A stretch of 64,000 bases of DNA from Bryopsis sp. KO-2023 (GCA_030272585.1 BSYQ01000007.1:2546001-2610000); one strand, 5' to 3'. Positions 10,738-22,924 are shown, counted from the stretch's first letter. Program-made: numbers and translations. Notes: generated by a model not told the origin, from the sequence alone.

Positions 10738-13083
10738 CTGTAAAAAACAAAAATTTAGATGTATCACAAGCAACACAACCCCTGTCATGCAATAATCGTA
10801 CGGCTTGAGTTGTTTGTAATTCATGGAAAATGAGAAAGAGAAGAGAAAAAAAGTACCAGTGCTGAGTCCAACAATTCGCTTTCTGAAGTGGAGCCACCTG
10901 TCAGAACGCCAGAATTACGTTTCCAAATGTCATACGTCGACTACAATAAAATCCAGTCTTTTGGATCAATCAGTTTGACCCGTTGTCCCCCCGCGAGAGG
11001 AGAGCCAACGCAGGAAATGGAGGCGATCAGATGCAGCCGAAGGAATGGGAAGAGTTCATGCCTGCTTGCCACCGGAATCTATTGAGGGGGGCGATCGGCA
11101 AAGCGCCGCCAGTTGATCTGTCGGAGGGAATCACGCTCGCAAGTTTGATGGCTGGCTGCGGGGGTCCTCGATCGGCGTTGCTGCCGGCGGATCGGCAGGG
11201 ATCAACACTCACATGAAAAGCCAGAACTGGGGAAGGAGCTTCGTTGGCGTCAAAAAGCCCTGATGGAAGCAGGGTGCAAAAAGACTGAGTTCGAGGGTGG
11301 AACATATCTTTGAGGGAAATGGAGGCTGTATGTCTGCCTGCATATGGTGTGTGTCCATCACATGAGATTCACTTGTGAATTTACCTATTGCTAAATTCAA
11401 GTTCCACAATGTCGTGCTGCAACCTGTAATCCGCAGTGGCTCCTGTCTTGATGTATGTTTTTCTTCAGGATCTTGTCATTATATACATAAAGAATATGTT
11501 CGTTTTAGTATTTAGTATTTTTTTTTTTTTGGGGGGGGGGGGGATGGAACTGTGTTGGGCTGGGATCAGCTGTTTTTAAGTTAATTGAATGGATGTTGTT
11601 TCGTCCAAAAACAAAAAGAAAATGCTGATTTCAGATTTCTTTTTTTTTCCCTTGTTTGAAACAGGACAATGTTTCCCTACTATGGGGATGGGTCATCAAT
11701 TTCCAGAAACTACAGAGTTATTTAATGGAGCTTCTTTTTTTTCTTTTTCCTTTATCCATGTTGGGAGATCCTGTCTGCGTGCTTTCGAGGCTTCAAAATT
11801 GGGGCACTCAGATGATGATTTATTTGAGTGGTTCTTTTGGAGGTTGCTTGGGATGTTTGTTGTAAACCAACAATATCTCTTTGTAATCCAATTGTATTTT
11901 TATCCTTCAAAATTCGAATAAAAAAGATGGAGTGTTGAGGAGGGGTGGGTTCCCCGGCTCAACGCCTTCCCTAGACAAGCGTATAATGACATGAACCTAA
12001 CCAGGTGGAGTTTTTGTGTCCAGTTATTTTTCGTGGTGGGGCTGAGTGTTGTGTTTGGCAGAAATCAGCTGAGCAACCAAATAAATGGTTGAGATTGAAG
12101 GGGGGGGGGGGGAGAGGAAGAATAGTGTTTGTCAATGGGTTTTCCCTGAGATGATTTAAAGAATGGGACTTGAAAAGAGAAATCAACCAGCAGTGGTGTC
12201 TGTGTTTCACTGGCAGCATTAAATGTTTGGCAAGTAAAGATCTGTTTCCAGATTTTTTTATTATTTTTTATTTTTTTTCTTCCTTCTCAAAACAGAAAGA
12301 GGGTTTTTGTAAATGATCACAATCTTTGTTCAAATATATCGAGCTGCAACAAGATGGCGTCAGTAATATTTTTTTTAATTTTTGAACACCCCTTCAATAT
12401 GCGAGATGCCATGATGTTAGGCTTCTTTTTTTTTTTTCGAAGAGGGATGTGCTTTTGTTGGAAACAAATTATCGAGAATGGTGTTTTTTCGTGTGCGATG
12501 AAAAACTGGTTGGGGATTCGGTATCGAGGAGTTGTTGCCATTTGCATAGCTTTCTGAGTGTGCCAGCGTTTTCTGAGTTCTAAAATGATGGCTGGCGTAT
12601 CCTGATAAATCATCTGTGAAGATACCAGGGCCATTCCAGAGGGGAGGGAGTTCCTGAACTCTGCATTCCATTAAAAAAAAACAAAAAAAAACAGGAGCTG
12701 TAAGTCCCATCAGCCGGACATTCCAAGCAAGGATTTCTCCTTCCTAATTTCGAATTCTGGTTTTCTAAAGGAAATGAAAATCTGCAAGGATGGAGTAAGC
12801 TAAGTAGCATTTTCTCATTTTCTATTTTTCTCAACAGAAAGCAACTACCAAGTGTATGACGCCCTTTAATTTCATAAATTCACTGGACATTGGAATTGCT
12901 CTGAATCCCTGCTTCCATGTCCTGTGCAGGTCCCACGCTGTTTGGGTTGGCTTGCGTGGGGGGCCGATTAGAAACGGTGCAAATGGGGCGATCGAATAGG
13001 CTGTTACAGAGAATTGCAGCGTCAAAATCTGTGACTCATTGGTGTTCTGGCATTTGTCGTTAATCAACGAAGGTCATGTGTAG
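10738..13083. other. no confident gene; one GC-rich island near 10.98-11.22 kb
   Basis: The island at 10,980-11,216 is clearly more GC-rich than its flanks and is open on the plus strand (including KEWEEFMPACHRNLLRGAIG), so it may be a gene relic, but I recognise no family. The rest is AT-rich DNA with T and G runs. Confidence 0.35.
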
Positions 13084-13680
13084 ATTTTCAAAGCTGAGGA
13101 AACAACAAGTGGAGGCATCCAGGGATCGGAGCGTGTATGTGAAAGACCTACCTGCAAGTGTAAACGACGAAGGCCTGAGAAGCTTGTTCGAGAGCTTCGG
13201 AAAGATCAGCTCTGCAAAGGTACCTTTTCGTGTGTCAAAAAAGTTCACCAAAAAAGGGAGAGAGAAAAAAAAAATGTGTGCCAGGAAATGGCACTCATGA
13301 TACACGGCGCCAAATGGAATGCTCGAATGCTCCTCCATCTTTTTTGATTTAATCCACTGTTCACTTAAGTTTTGGCGGAAATTTCCAGTCCAAGTGGCTG
13401 ATGTTGTGGAGCCATTGAAATCAATGGCTGAAGGATATCTTGCACAGTGTACAAACAAAAACCAAATGACTAATATTCAAAGTGAGATTTTCATGGATCG
13501 AACGCAAGAAACATAAAATGTAATAACGCAACATGATTTCCCGTTCAACAGGTGATGGTGAATGAATTCGGGCAAAGCTGCGGTTTTGGATTCGTGTGTG
13601 TTTCAAGACGTCCAGTCTGCCACCAACGGCATGCATGGCACTCGCATCCCCCAGGGATCCAACCCTCTCTACGATTCCAA
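13084..13680 (+). pseudogene. poly(A)-binding-protein-like RRM, frame-broken
   Basis: Two plus-strand exons form most of an RNA recognition motif of the cytoplasmic poly(A)-binding-protein type, closest in feel to its fourth RRM. Exon one (to 13219, GTACCT donor) reads RSVYVKDLPASVNDEGLRSL and ends FGKISSAK. Exon two starts at 13552 after TTCAACAG and continues in phase with VMVNEFGQSCGFGFVC, an RNP1-type motif. Just after this the homology (QDVQSATNGMHGTRIPQG) moves to another frame, which implies one extra base near 13605. No other RRM or MLLE domain is seen nearby. I therefore call a truncated pseudogene copy; a sequencing indel is the alternative. Confidence 0.65.
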
Positions 13681-13684
13681 ACAA

Positions 13685-14160
13685 AGAGGAAAATTTCTTT
13701 TATTATTTTTGATTGTGGATTATTATTATTATTTTTTTTATTTTTATTTTTTTTTGGGGGGGGGTTCACCAGCATTTTTCCAAAAGGATTGAGCAACACC
13801 AGCTTTGAATCTGCAAAAGGGACCACCATTGGATCGAATTAAGAAAACAATAGGGTCTGTCCATTCTTTTGTCAATACTTATGTTTTGAAAGACAGTTGA
13901 ATTGTGGAGGGGCTGGCTTTTTGGCATCTGTAGAATAGTTTTGTTGGAGAGGGTTTTGTAAGGGTTTTCCATGGGGTCCATCCCTGTGTTGTTCAAAGAA
14001 GGGAAAATTCTGGTATGTTTTAAATTTCTGGGCTGGGGATTTTTTTTAAATTTAATTTTTTATCTTTCTTTCTTTGAGAAAAGACTTGTTTGCTGTCCAA
14101 TTTTTTTTTACAGAATGTTTGCTGTTTTCACCACCCCCTTCTGTCTCCCTCACTGATACT
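13685..14160. other. T-rich and G-run noncoding DNA
   Basis: Simple-sequence DNA with TTATTATT, poly-T and a G run. No gene is seen. Confidence 0.5.
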
Positions 14161-15400
14161 CCCCCCTCCCCCACCCTGCCCATTTTTGGGTTTTGAGTCG
14201 ATCGCTGCCGACCTCATTCGATCAGAGGTTGGTTGCGATCGACCGGCCAATTTCCCGTGTTTATCCAGGGAGGTGAGGGAGACTAAGGGGTGGCCCATCA
14301 AAAAATGAAAACCCAAATTTTTGTCCCTGAGAAAAACTTTTCTCATCTTCTTCACAGAAAAAAAAAAAACTCTTGTCCACTTCTTTCCCATCTACCATTC
14401 CAAAAATTCCTGTACTCCCCCTTCTTTTGAAAAACAAATATTTTCTCCAAACACCAGGCTCTGTTTTTTTTCTGATCCTCATCAACCAACTCTGTTCCAA
14501 CTCAAATTTTTCATGTTTCTTTGGTCTCCATCACTGGCCCCCCAAAATCTTCCCACCACCCATGTTCACTGAACCTGGCATGTGGTGTGTTCAGTCTATC
14601 ACCGCCGACCTCTTCCAATCAGAGGTTACCTTACACTGTTCTTGTTGGGGGAAAAAAGCCCCCCTGTCAATCACTTGAAAAAAGTCAGATGCAAATATAT
14701 GCCATTTCATTTTTTGGATCAGTCATCCACATGTTAACTGTAAAAGTCTGGCAATAGCAGCCACCTGGTTTCTTTCGGTACCCGAATTCACTTCTGAAAA
14801 CCACACTCCTTCAAACACTGATTTCTTTCACTCCAGATGTACCCAAAGTCCTGTTCATAAGCTCCCCCTGCCCCCCCCCCGACCATGTCTCACAATAAAT
14901 GTAAAATAATTCTAGGCCAGCAAACCCTCAATGAAAAAAAAAAGATAAAACCAGATCCCACCCTGTTGCGTTTCCCTCCGCTTCCCCCCGAAACCTTTCT
15001 CAACCACCCATGTTGAGGTGGGGCTGCCCAGTCCATCACCGCCGACCTCATTCAAATAGAGGTTGGTGGTCATGCACCTGACACTTTTTTTTTTTGAGGT
15101 TTTGGAGGGAAGAAAAAAGAAATCCAATCTTCGTAGAATCGAATGTCCGAGAACATTGTTCATAAAAATTCCCAGTTCCTTTTTTGTTTGTCCCGTCGTA
15201 AAGCTTTTTTTTTTCTGTTTTTTTCTGTCTCCACCAAAAATCCCAGTTCCTTTTTTTTTCTCAAGCCAACATCTTCCGTCCCCTGCCCACTTTCCCCCAT
15301 TACCCAATCAACCACCCATGTTGAGGTGGAGATTCTGGTCGATCACCGCCGACCTCATTCAAACAGAGGTTGGTGATGATCAACTGTCCACTATTTTTTC
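14161..15400 (+). repeat. four-copy array keeping a short frame (SITADLIQTEVG)
   Basis: Four related units of roughly 310-440 bases, with cores near 14195, 14590, 15025 and 15335. Each core contains a sequence close to ATCACCGCCGACCTCATTCA followed by GAGGTTGGTGAT, an imperfect inverted repeat able to fold. On the plus strand all four cores encode variants of S-I-(A/T)-A-D-L-(I/F)-x-x-E-V in the same frame, and most are preceded by a Pro-rich CCACCCATGTTGAGGTG-like block and C/T-rich tracts. This may be a duplicated micro-exon or a satellite with a chance frame. The pyrimidine-rich spacers contain no other coding sequence that I can support. Confidence 0.6.
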
Positions 15401-15524
15401 TGGGTTTCAAGGGGGAATAAAAACTCCCAAAAAAATATCAATTTTTTTCTGCTGTGCCGTAAAATCCAATGTTTCCCTATCATATCGTTCAAGCCCATCC
15501 GCTGCATCCATCAAAAATTCAACG

Positions 15525-15752
15525 AAAAATAAATGATAAGAATCTGCCGCATCCATAAAAAAAAAACTGCTGCCCATCAATAAAGAATAAAGAATCTGCT
15601 GCCCATCAATAAAGAATAAAGAATGTGCTGCATCCAAGAATAAAATAAAGAATAAAGAATTGCATCCAAAAATCAAAAATAAAAGAATTCGCTGCATCCA
15701 AAAATCAAAAATGAAGAATCGCTGCATCCAAAAATCAAAAATCAAAAATCAC
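15525..15752. repeat. imperfect short tandem repeats (GCTGCATCCA / AATCAAAAAT)
   Basis: A run of degenerate units of about 30-45 bases built from CTGC(A/C)C(C/A)ATC and AATAAAGAATAAAGAAT blocks. Minisatellite-like; no coding meaning is supported. Confidence 0.7.
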
Positions 15753-16018
15753 AGTGTATTCATCTCCAGCACATCATTGTGTCATCATTGTATATATATG
15801 TTTTTCTTTTTTTTTCCATCTCAAAATATGCCCTCCACTGATTTCCCGCTGGTCCTCCACCAGCCCCTGATGATTCCCTCATTCCATAGGGCTCCAACAA
15901 GACTCCAAGCCAAGTTGATCTCAAAGTGAATCTGGATTCATTCATTCACTCATTCATTTTGATTTCAGTTCAGATTTGATTTCATACGCATTCACTGCAG
16001 TCCAAAATATAGTTTCAT

Positions 16019-16460
16019 TTCTCCCCCGCCACCCCTCTTTTTTTTTTTTTGATTTCAATTTTTTCTATAATCCCCGCCACCCCTCTTTTTTTTTTTTTTT
16101 GATTTCAATTTTTTCTATAATCCCCGCCACCCCCTCTTTTTTTTTTTTAATTTCGGTTTTTTCTTTTTTCCCCGCCACCCCCTCTTTTTTTGTTTTTAAT
16201 TTCGTTTTTTTCTTTTCTCCCCGCCACCCCCTCTTTTTTTGTTTTTAATTTCAGTTTTTTTTTTTCCCCGCCACCCCCTCTTTTTTTGTTTTTAATTTCA
16301 GTTTTTTTTCCCCGCCACCCCCTCTTTTTTTGTTTTTAATTTCAGTTTTTTTTCCCCGCCACCCCCTCTTTTTTTGTTTTTAATTTCAGTTTTTTTTCCC
16401 TGCCACCCCCTCTTTTTTTGTTTTTAATTTCAGTTTTTTTTTCCCTCCCCGCCACCCCTT
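16019..16460. repeat. minisatellite with CCCCGCCACCCC and TTTAATTTCAG
   Basis: Nine to ten tandem units of about 43-52 bases. Each unit begins CCCCGCCACCCCCTC, then a T run, then TTTTTAATTTCAG or a close variant, then another T run. Later units are more alike than the first two. Each unit carries a 3'-splice-site-like pyrimidine tract and CAG, as if an intron end had been multiplied. Confidence 0.85.
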
Positions 16461-16937
16461 TAAAAAAAACTAAAAAACTAAAACAATGGGCACAGCCCAG
16501 CCTCGACCTGAGTCACCCCATGGCCCCGGCTGTACCCCGACTCGGACACCACCTGAATTAGAACAGAAATTACTCGAGTTAGTGTTTCAGAAATTTCAAT
16601 GTAATTGTTTGTATTCCTAATTTCTGACATTCTTTAATAACATTAAACTCTTTCTGTCGACCTATAATAATAACAATATCCGGCAGTTGCTGAATTTTTT
16701 TAAATCCATGTGCACCTTCGGTGAGGTCGGGCAAAATCAACATCAATTATCATTGCAGTACATTGTTTCCCTTTTTCTGATTCAAGTTTAACAAAAAAAA
16801 TATCCCCTCCAGTTTTTTAACTATTGGAATTTTATCCGGTGCGTTTTTGGCCTGAATTTCTTTTTTTGGATCATTTTTATGAAATTTATTGAACTAAAAT
16901 AGCTCTCTTTTTTTCTCCAGTTTATTTTTTTTCTTAC
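16461..16937. other. no gene seen
   Basis: AT-rich DNA between the minisatellite and the last recognised exon of the Gly/Asn-repeat gene. Any 3' exon or UTR of that gene on the minus strand is not recognisable. Confidence 0.4.
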
Positions 16938-19900
16938 CTCATCGAACAACCCCAAGCAGCCCATGCCGACAGCCTGATCCCTCAAGCTCTTCATCATCGC
17001 CCAAGTCCTCCCAAAACTGTTGCTCCAATGCATCTCCAGCTTTGCGTGAAGGGAGACCTGGAAAACAAACCACAGAAAAATGTTCTTAACAATCTGCAAA
17101 CACACCACAAGACCACCCACCCACCACCACCGCATTTTCAAAATTCAGCAAAAATAATAGAAGACAACAAAAGAAAGAAAAAAGGAGGGAAAACACAAAA
17201 GCGTACACAGTATATTTTTCAGACTCCAAAACCAACTTACTTTGTACTCGTTGGGATCTTGAGCTGCCAAAAACCCCGTGATGACGCGCACACGATGCCA
17301 GACCCTTTCAGACAGCCGAAGCTGACTCGGAGGGGTATTTTTCTTCAGGCGCTTGGCTGCCCGAAAGGGTCTCCTTGTGACACCCCCGTTGCTCCTGTTC
17401 TCCTCAAGCTTGCGCTTGCGGGATTCCACTGGTGGCGGCGGGGGGACATCAATGTCCATTGGGTCGTAGATCGGCTGGGTGAAGACCGTGGATGCCGAAG
17501 GTGGGACCCGGAATGGATGAGAGGGAATGCCTACATACAATTCACTTTTAAAATCAAACTGAAATTCTTTTTTCCACAAGGACGTAGGGCTGAGTGCAGC
17601 CCGTTCACAGAAATGTGTCCGACTCTTAATAGCCAATGCTACCCTGTCAAAAATCCCAAACATTTCTCTGCCCCTAAAGATAGCTCAATCAGCTAATTTT
17701 TTTCAAAGATTTTTTTTTTTTCATGGTGAAGGTGCTGCTGTGTGTTTGTGAGTTTCCTTCTTTTTTCCGACATTTGTTGTTGTTTTTTTCAGGAGAATAA
17801 ACTGGAAAGGCAAAAAGCCTTGCCACCCATGTTAAAACAAAAATAAAGAGCAGAACAGGCGATCACTCTGTGAATTCTCGAAGGAAAGCTGCTGAAACAA
17901 ATTGCAAAGATATTGTACTTTTGTTTTCAAGGAGGGGGGATCCCCCAGCCCCTCTTGACCCCCACAGCCAAGTAACAAAAGAGAAAAAAAAAATATACAA
18001 AGAAAAGTGTGGAGAGTACTGATTGCACTATTTTTTCTGGCGGGGACATGATTCGGATGAACTTACCACTTGACTGACTGCAATCCTTGCTTGGATCTGA
18101 AGCAGCCACCACTGTTCCTGGAGAGTGCTTGTTCTTTCCACTTGGAGCAACATTTTTTTTCTGTTGGACAAAAGCAACACCAGCCTTACTCTCCAATTTG
18201 GGCAAACCAAAACAAAGCCAAGGATGTAACTCTTTTTGTTCCAGTTATCTTACCTCCGAATCATTCGTTTTGTGGGCCACAGAGCACTGCTTCGCAACAC
18301 CCAATGAAGCACTGGAATGCACAATACCACCAGCACTGTTGAACCCTCCAATTTTTCCGGCAGGGGCATTGACTTGCACAACACCTCCTGAGTTGTTTGA
18401 CCCACTGAGATGGGCTGTAGAAACTCCTGCTTTGTGGACCACAGAGCACTGCTTCGCAACACCCAATGAAGCACTGGAATGCACAATACCACCAGCATTG
18501 TTGAACCCTCCAATTTTTCCGGCAGGCGCATTGACTTGCACAAAACCTCCTGAGTTGTTTGACCCACTGAGATGGGCTGTAGAAACTCCTGCTCTGTGGA
18601 CCAAAGAGCACTGATTCGCAACACCCAATGAAGCACTGGAATGCACAATACCGCTGGCATTGTTGCACCCTCCACTTTTTCCGGCAGGGGCACTGACTTG
18701 CACAACACCTCCTGGGTTGTTCAATCCACTGAGATGGGCTGTAGAAACTCCTGAAATCACATTATAGGAAAAACAGTTTAGAATCTAATGTACAACACAT
18801 TGTGAATGCTAAATATTGCGTATGAATGTGGAAATGAACAAGGTATATGTCAACCCCAAAACAAAGAATTTCTGCTGGAATCACATGCTCATAGCAGTCA
18901 TTGAAAATCAATGCTGCTGCATTTTGGACGCTGCAGTTCTGAATGGGGGTTTAGCGATCATTGGTGTTCGATATCCAACAAGCACATCAGTACAACTCCA
19001 TATTGAAAAAAAGAAAAGTTCTTTTGGAATTAGCTTGGCCAGTTCTGTACTTCATGCAGCACTCCATAATTCTCTGTCACTAACTTTATAACGATGAGCC
19101 CAAAGAGAAATGCTTGGAATGTACGGTTTCCCTAACGCTGACACTAGCTTCCAGTTGGCTCTTTCCAGTTCAGAACCCCCCCAAATATCCCAGAAAAGTA
19201 CGAGCTTACCAGTCAAAGCAGAAGATTGGCTTTGTCCAAACTGGCCGGATGCGGAGTCGTTGGCATTGGTATTCACAACACCGCCGGCATTGTTTGATCC
19301 ACTGAGATTGGCAGCAGAAACCCTTGCAATCCCATTTTTGAAGTCTTTGGCACTGGCATTGACAACATTGCCAACACTGTTTCGAAATCCTCCACAACTG
19401 GGGGCCCCACCACCAGCTTGCAACACACCTCTTGAGCTCTTTGATCCACCGAGGTCAGCAGCAGAAACTCCTGCAATCCCATTGTTGGAAAACGGTTTAG
19501 AGGCTGATGTACAACACATTGTAACCAGTGTCATTATGTCAGTACAACTCCATGTTGTGCTTCGAAAACATTATTTCTTTTGGAAATTGCTAAGGGAGAT
19601 CAGTTATGGCCATTTTTGTGCACACTACAGAATTCTAACGGTTTATAACGATGAACACAAAGAGAAACACTCAGTAGCTTGCGGTTGGGGCTTTCGATTC
19701 ATAACCCCTAAATATCCCAAAACAGTGTGAGCTTACCAGTCCTGGTAGAAGAGAGGCCTGACTTCGGATCATGCACAGCACCACCACTGTTTTGGAACCC
19801 TCCAGACTGTCCATTGGGGGCATCACCTCCTGGGTTGTCCTTTCCACTTGGAGCGATATTTTTTTTCTGTTGGACAAAAGCAACACCATCCTAACTCTTC

Positions 19901-20951
19901 ATTAATCATTTTCTTTATGTTCCAATCCTGTTCATCTGGTGCGGGCGATCGAAACAAAGCCATGCGAATGCAACATGACCAAACCAACACAAATCTGCTG
20001 GACTTTTTGCCCGGATGCATTTTTTTCCGAAATTTTTTTGCATTGTGGCGATCGCCTTAACAAGTACAGTAATGAATATCTTTTTTTCTTTTCTTTTTTG
20101 GGAAATATGAAATCATTTTGCGGAAAAAAGTAATTGTTATTAAGAAGGGGGAGTTGCGGGTGAGCCCTCAACTGTAAGGATTGGGATTCTTGAAACAGGA
20201 ATAGAAAAGCCTTGATTCGAACATAATCCACGTTTATTGTTTTTTCGGAATTATAATCTATTCTGATCTGAGGGATCCATTCAAAAGCTTCAGTCGTCAG
20301 ATATTAGATTTAAGGTTGCAGAAAAAGGACTGCATCTTATTTACTCATTTTTTTTTTTATTTTTTTTTTCGGGGGAGGGGGTTGCACTTATTTGGTTCCA
20401 GTTCTCTTACCTCCGAATTCATTGTCCCAGAAGACTCATGCAGGACACCGAGGCTGTCGGAAGACCCTCCAATATTTGCCGACGGTGGTGGTTCTTCAAA
20501 AGAGGAAAAATCCAACAGTTTAGAGTCTGATGTACAGCACACCATGAACTGGAATCACATGCTCATGGAAGATGCGGTTATGGAAAATGAATGCTACAGA
20601 TATGCTGCAGTTCTGAATAGAAAATCCCTCAGGGAATGGGGGTTAGGCAATCTGGTTTCTCAATCTGGGAAAAAATTGCCCATCGACTGGGATTCAAATT
20701 AACTAATCACCAGAAATGATTTGTGAGTCGTGAAGCTCGTGGCGATTATTTTCAAAGGATAGTTGTCTGTATTTTGTAATGGACTGGGTTCCTGAATTAA
20801 AAAAAAAACGAAAACAAGCAAGCAAAAAAAATAAAAAATAAAAATAATAGGTTAGTTAGCCCACCTGTCGAATCCTCATCAATGCTGAAAAGGCCACGTT
20901 TCTTGAATCTGTTGGATGGCCTCTTTCCCGGATCCGCGTCAATGCTTGATT
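16938..20951 (-). CDS. Gly/Asn/Ser-repeat protein with basic nuclear-type tail (8 exons seen)
   Basis: Eight minus-strand exons can be joined with matching phases and GT-AG borders: 20865-20951, 20411-20493, 19737-19890, 19210-19470, 18254-18750, 18067-18184, 17241-17530 and 16938-17057. The 5' and 3' ends are not found. The middle is low-complexity: exon 19210-19470 and the 54-residue repeats of exon 18254-18750 share a GVS-A-L-G/S-GS-N-GGVV plan. Exons 19737-19890 and 18067-18184 are paralogous (both GVAFVQQKKN-APSGK), so exons were duplicated as well. Exon 17241-17530 has a bipartite basic stretch (SRKRKLEEN and AAKRLKK) and a PMDIDVPPPPP segment, suggesting nuclear location. The last exon seen encodes VSLHAKLEMHWSNSFG and looks globular. 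No family is recognised. FG-type nucleoporin or RNA-binding scaffold are possibilities only. Confidence 0.6.
18265..18750 (-). repeat. three tandem 162-bp (54-residue) coding repeats
   Basis: Within one exon the same 162-base unit occurs three times in frame. The translated unit runs GVSTAHLSGSNNSGG, then VVQVNAPAGK, then IGGFN(N/S)AGGIVHSSASLG, then VAKQCSVVHK. Copies differ by few bases, so expansion was recent. One cysteine per unit is retained in all three. Confidence 0.85.
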
Positions 20952-21453
20952 CTGAAATACGTATTGAAGGGAAAGGTTAGTCTGTCAGCCATCCATGTAG
21001 GGACATCACTTCAAAAAAATTGGCTGGTGCATTGCCACATGGATTAGAAAAATTCTTGTGCAATTTATATGTCATTATTATTATTATTATTATTTTATTT
21101 CTGGGTGGCGGGGGGATGTGTGCAGAAACGACATCAAAAAACGGAAAATTGTTTGACGAGCTCTTTATCTTCCAGTTGCTTGGAGGGGGTGTGTAACGAT
21201 TTAATTTTCAATCGGGTGGAATTGATTTTCGCCACCCGTAAAAATGGCTGGAATAAATTCCTTTTTCTCTTTTCTATATTTGGTTTCACAGAATTTTTCT
21301 TGAAAGCAACAGGAAGAATTTTGGGAGGGTCTACTGTTCGACTAATGCATTTTCCCCCCAAACTGCTACAGCAAAATTTACGTTACTCCATTGATTGCTC
21401 ATCATTGCTTCAGGTCGAAATCATGGGAAATTTTCCATACCTTCCAATTCTTA
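20952..21453. other. upstream of the Gly/Asn-repeat gene; nothing certain
   Basis: The exon at 20865-20951 begins in mid-codon, so at least one more 5' exon must exist, but I could not locate it. A TTA-type microsatellite lies near 21074-21094. Confidence 0.4.
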
Positions 21454-21454
21454 C

Positions 21455-21633
21455 CATCCATTTTTATTTTTATTTTATTTTATTTTATTTTATTTTATTT
21501 TATTTTATTTTATTTTTATTTTTATTTTTTTATTTTTATTTTTATTTTTATTTTTATTTTTATTTTTATTTTTATTTTTATTTTTATTTTTATTTTTATT
21601 TTTATTTTTATTTTTATTTTTATTTTTATTTTT
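21455..21633. repeat. (TTTTA)n / (TTTTTA)n microsatellite
   Basis: About 180 bases of uninterrupted pentamer and hexamer repeats. It is read in several frames as Phe/Tyr/Leu/Ile-rich or Lys/Asn-rich nonsense, which accounts for the long open frames there. Confidence 0.95.
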
Positions 21634-22159
21634 TTCTTCAAACTTCAACTTACCTCGCAAAGAACTCCACATTCTTCGCCTTGACATCGTTCACCTACAG
21701 ATGCACACACAACCACATCCCTTTTTTTTCAGAAAGAAAGGATTAAAAAATAAAAAAAAACATCTACATTTCTTTCTTTCTTTTTTTTTGGGGGGGAGGT
21801 GGTTCCAAGCAGTTTTCTCTTGTGTTCGAAATAGTACTTATTTTCTTTATGACATGGAAATTGATGCAACTCAACTGCCAAAATAACAAGGGAACTGTGG
21901 TTTTCTTACAATTCTCAGAATCAAAATTAATGGAATCATCAAATCAAGCCATGGGGCAAAAGGTTCGAAAATTTCGACGAGCTGCAATGAATTCAGGCCG
22001 GAAAAATACCGAAGGGTGTCCGCCTTTCGTTGGAATCAAAAAAGAAAAACAGAGCGACTCAACTCGACCTACTCTTGCACCAGTTTGGCTCGAAAAAACA
22101 CGCGCTCGAACTTCGCCGCAAAAAAAACTCCCGAAAGAAAGAACGAAAAAGATACCTAC

Positions 22160-22309
22160 CTTGGGATGCCTTCGTGGGCAGGTAATTCGAGCCGAGGTGC
22201 TGAGGTGACGCCCTGGAATAACGAGGTAGCGGCGTGAAACCGAGTCCGCAGTCGAGCTCCCACATCCTGATCCGGGGAAGCGTGTGATCCAGACAACTCC
22301 ACGAGAGAC
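22160..22309 (-). CDS. unidentified exon, GC-rich
   Basis: A minus-strand exon of 150 bases (1 + 49 codons + 2) between a GCGTTCAG acceptor and a GTAGGT donor. It reads SLVELSGSHASPDQDVGARL, then RTRFHAATSLFQGVTSAP and ends ELPAHEGIPR. It is GC-richer than its flanks. No family is recognised, and joining it to the small segment at 21654-21694 would create a stop, so it is left as a single exon. Confidence 0.4.
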
Positions 22310-22924
22310 CTGAACGCAAACAGCGGCTCAAAACTGGCACCAAAATGCACCCCAACTTCAAAACCCCACAGAGGCCTCGAAAATCATCCAAAAACTCTGA
22401 AATTTGGATGAACCACTCAAAACACATGTTAAAACAACCTGTTGAGGTTTCATGAAAAAAATCGATTTTTATCCATCCCTTACATCTGGCTGAAGAGTCC
22501 CTTTTGGTCAGTAGCTCATTAGTCATGTTATACATCAATAGTTTCATCCCAAAATTTGACAATATGTGTGCAACACTGTTGGAGTTCATGTGTCAAAATT
22601 TCAGAATTTTTCATGAATTAGTGAGACCTGCAGAAGAATCTCAACTTAAAAAAGAGTTTCGAAAGGTCGGGCCCCTTAGCTAATTGAAAGGGGACATGAA
22701 AATTCGAATTATTCCGAGAGTCATGACGATTCTAAGATTAGAGCTCTTGATGGGGGGACGTCATGAGGATTCACCAGAGAGACTTCCAATGGATCTGAAA
22801 TTTTGCAGATGTCAATATTGGCAATATCTACACTCTGTCGAAATTTCAAATCCATTCAAGGACTGGATTCAAGCATGTTTTATGGTGTGATTACAAATTT
22901 TATATTTTATTGTCTCACATCCCC

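Noticed and set aside
21455-21690. Long open frames on both strands rich in Phe/Leu or Lys/Asn
   Set aside because: They are produced by the (TTTTA)n/(TTTTTA)n microsatellite, which has no stops in several frames.
21654-21694. 41-base exon candidate between TGTAG and GTAAGT on the minus strand
   Set aside because: Splice borders are good, but it cannot be joined in phase to either neighbour (a stop arises), so I did not annotate it.
22059-22589. 176-codon minus-strand frame
   Set aside because: Only the part at 22160-22309 has clean splice borders, and its supported reading uses a different frame; the rest is unsupported.
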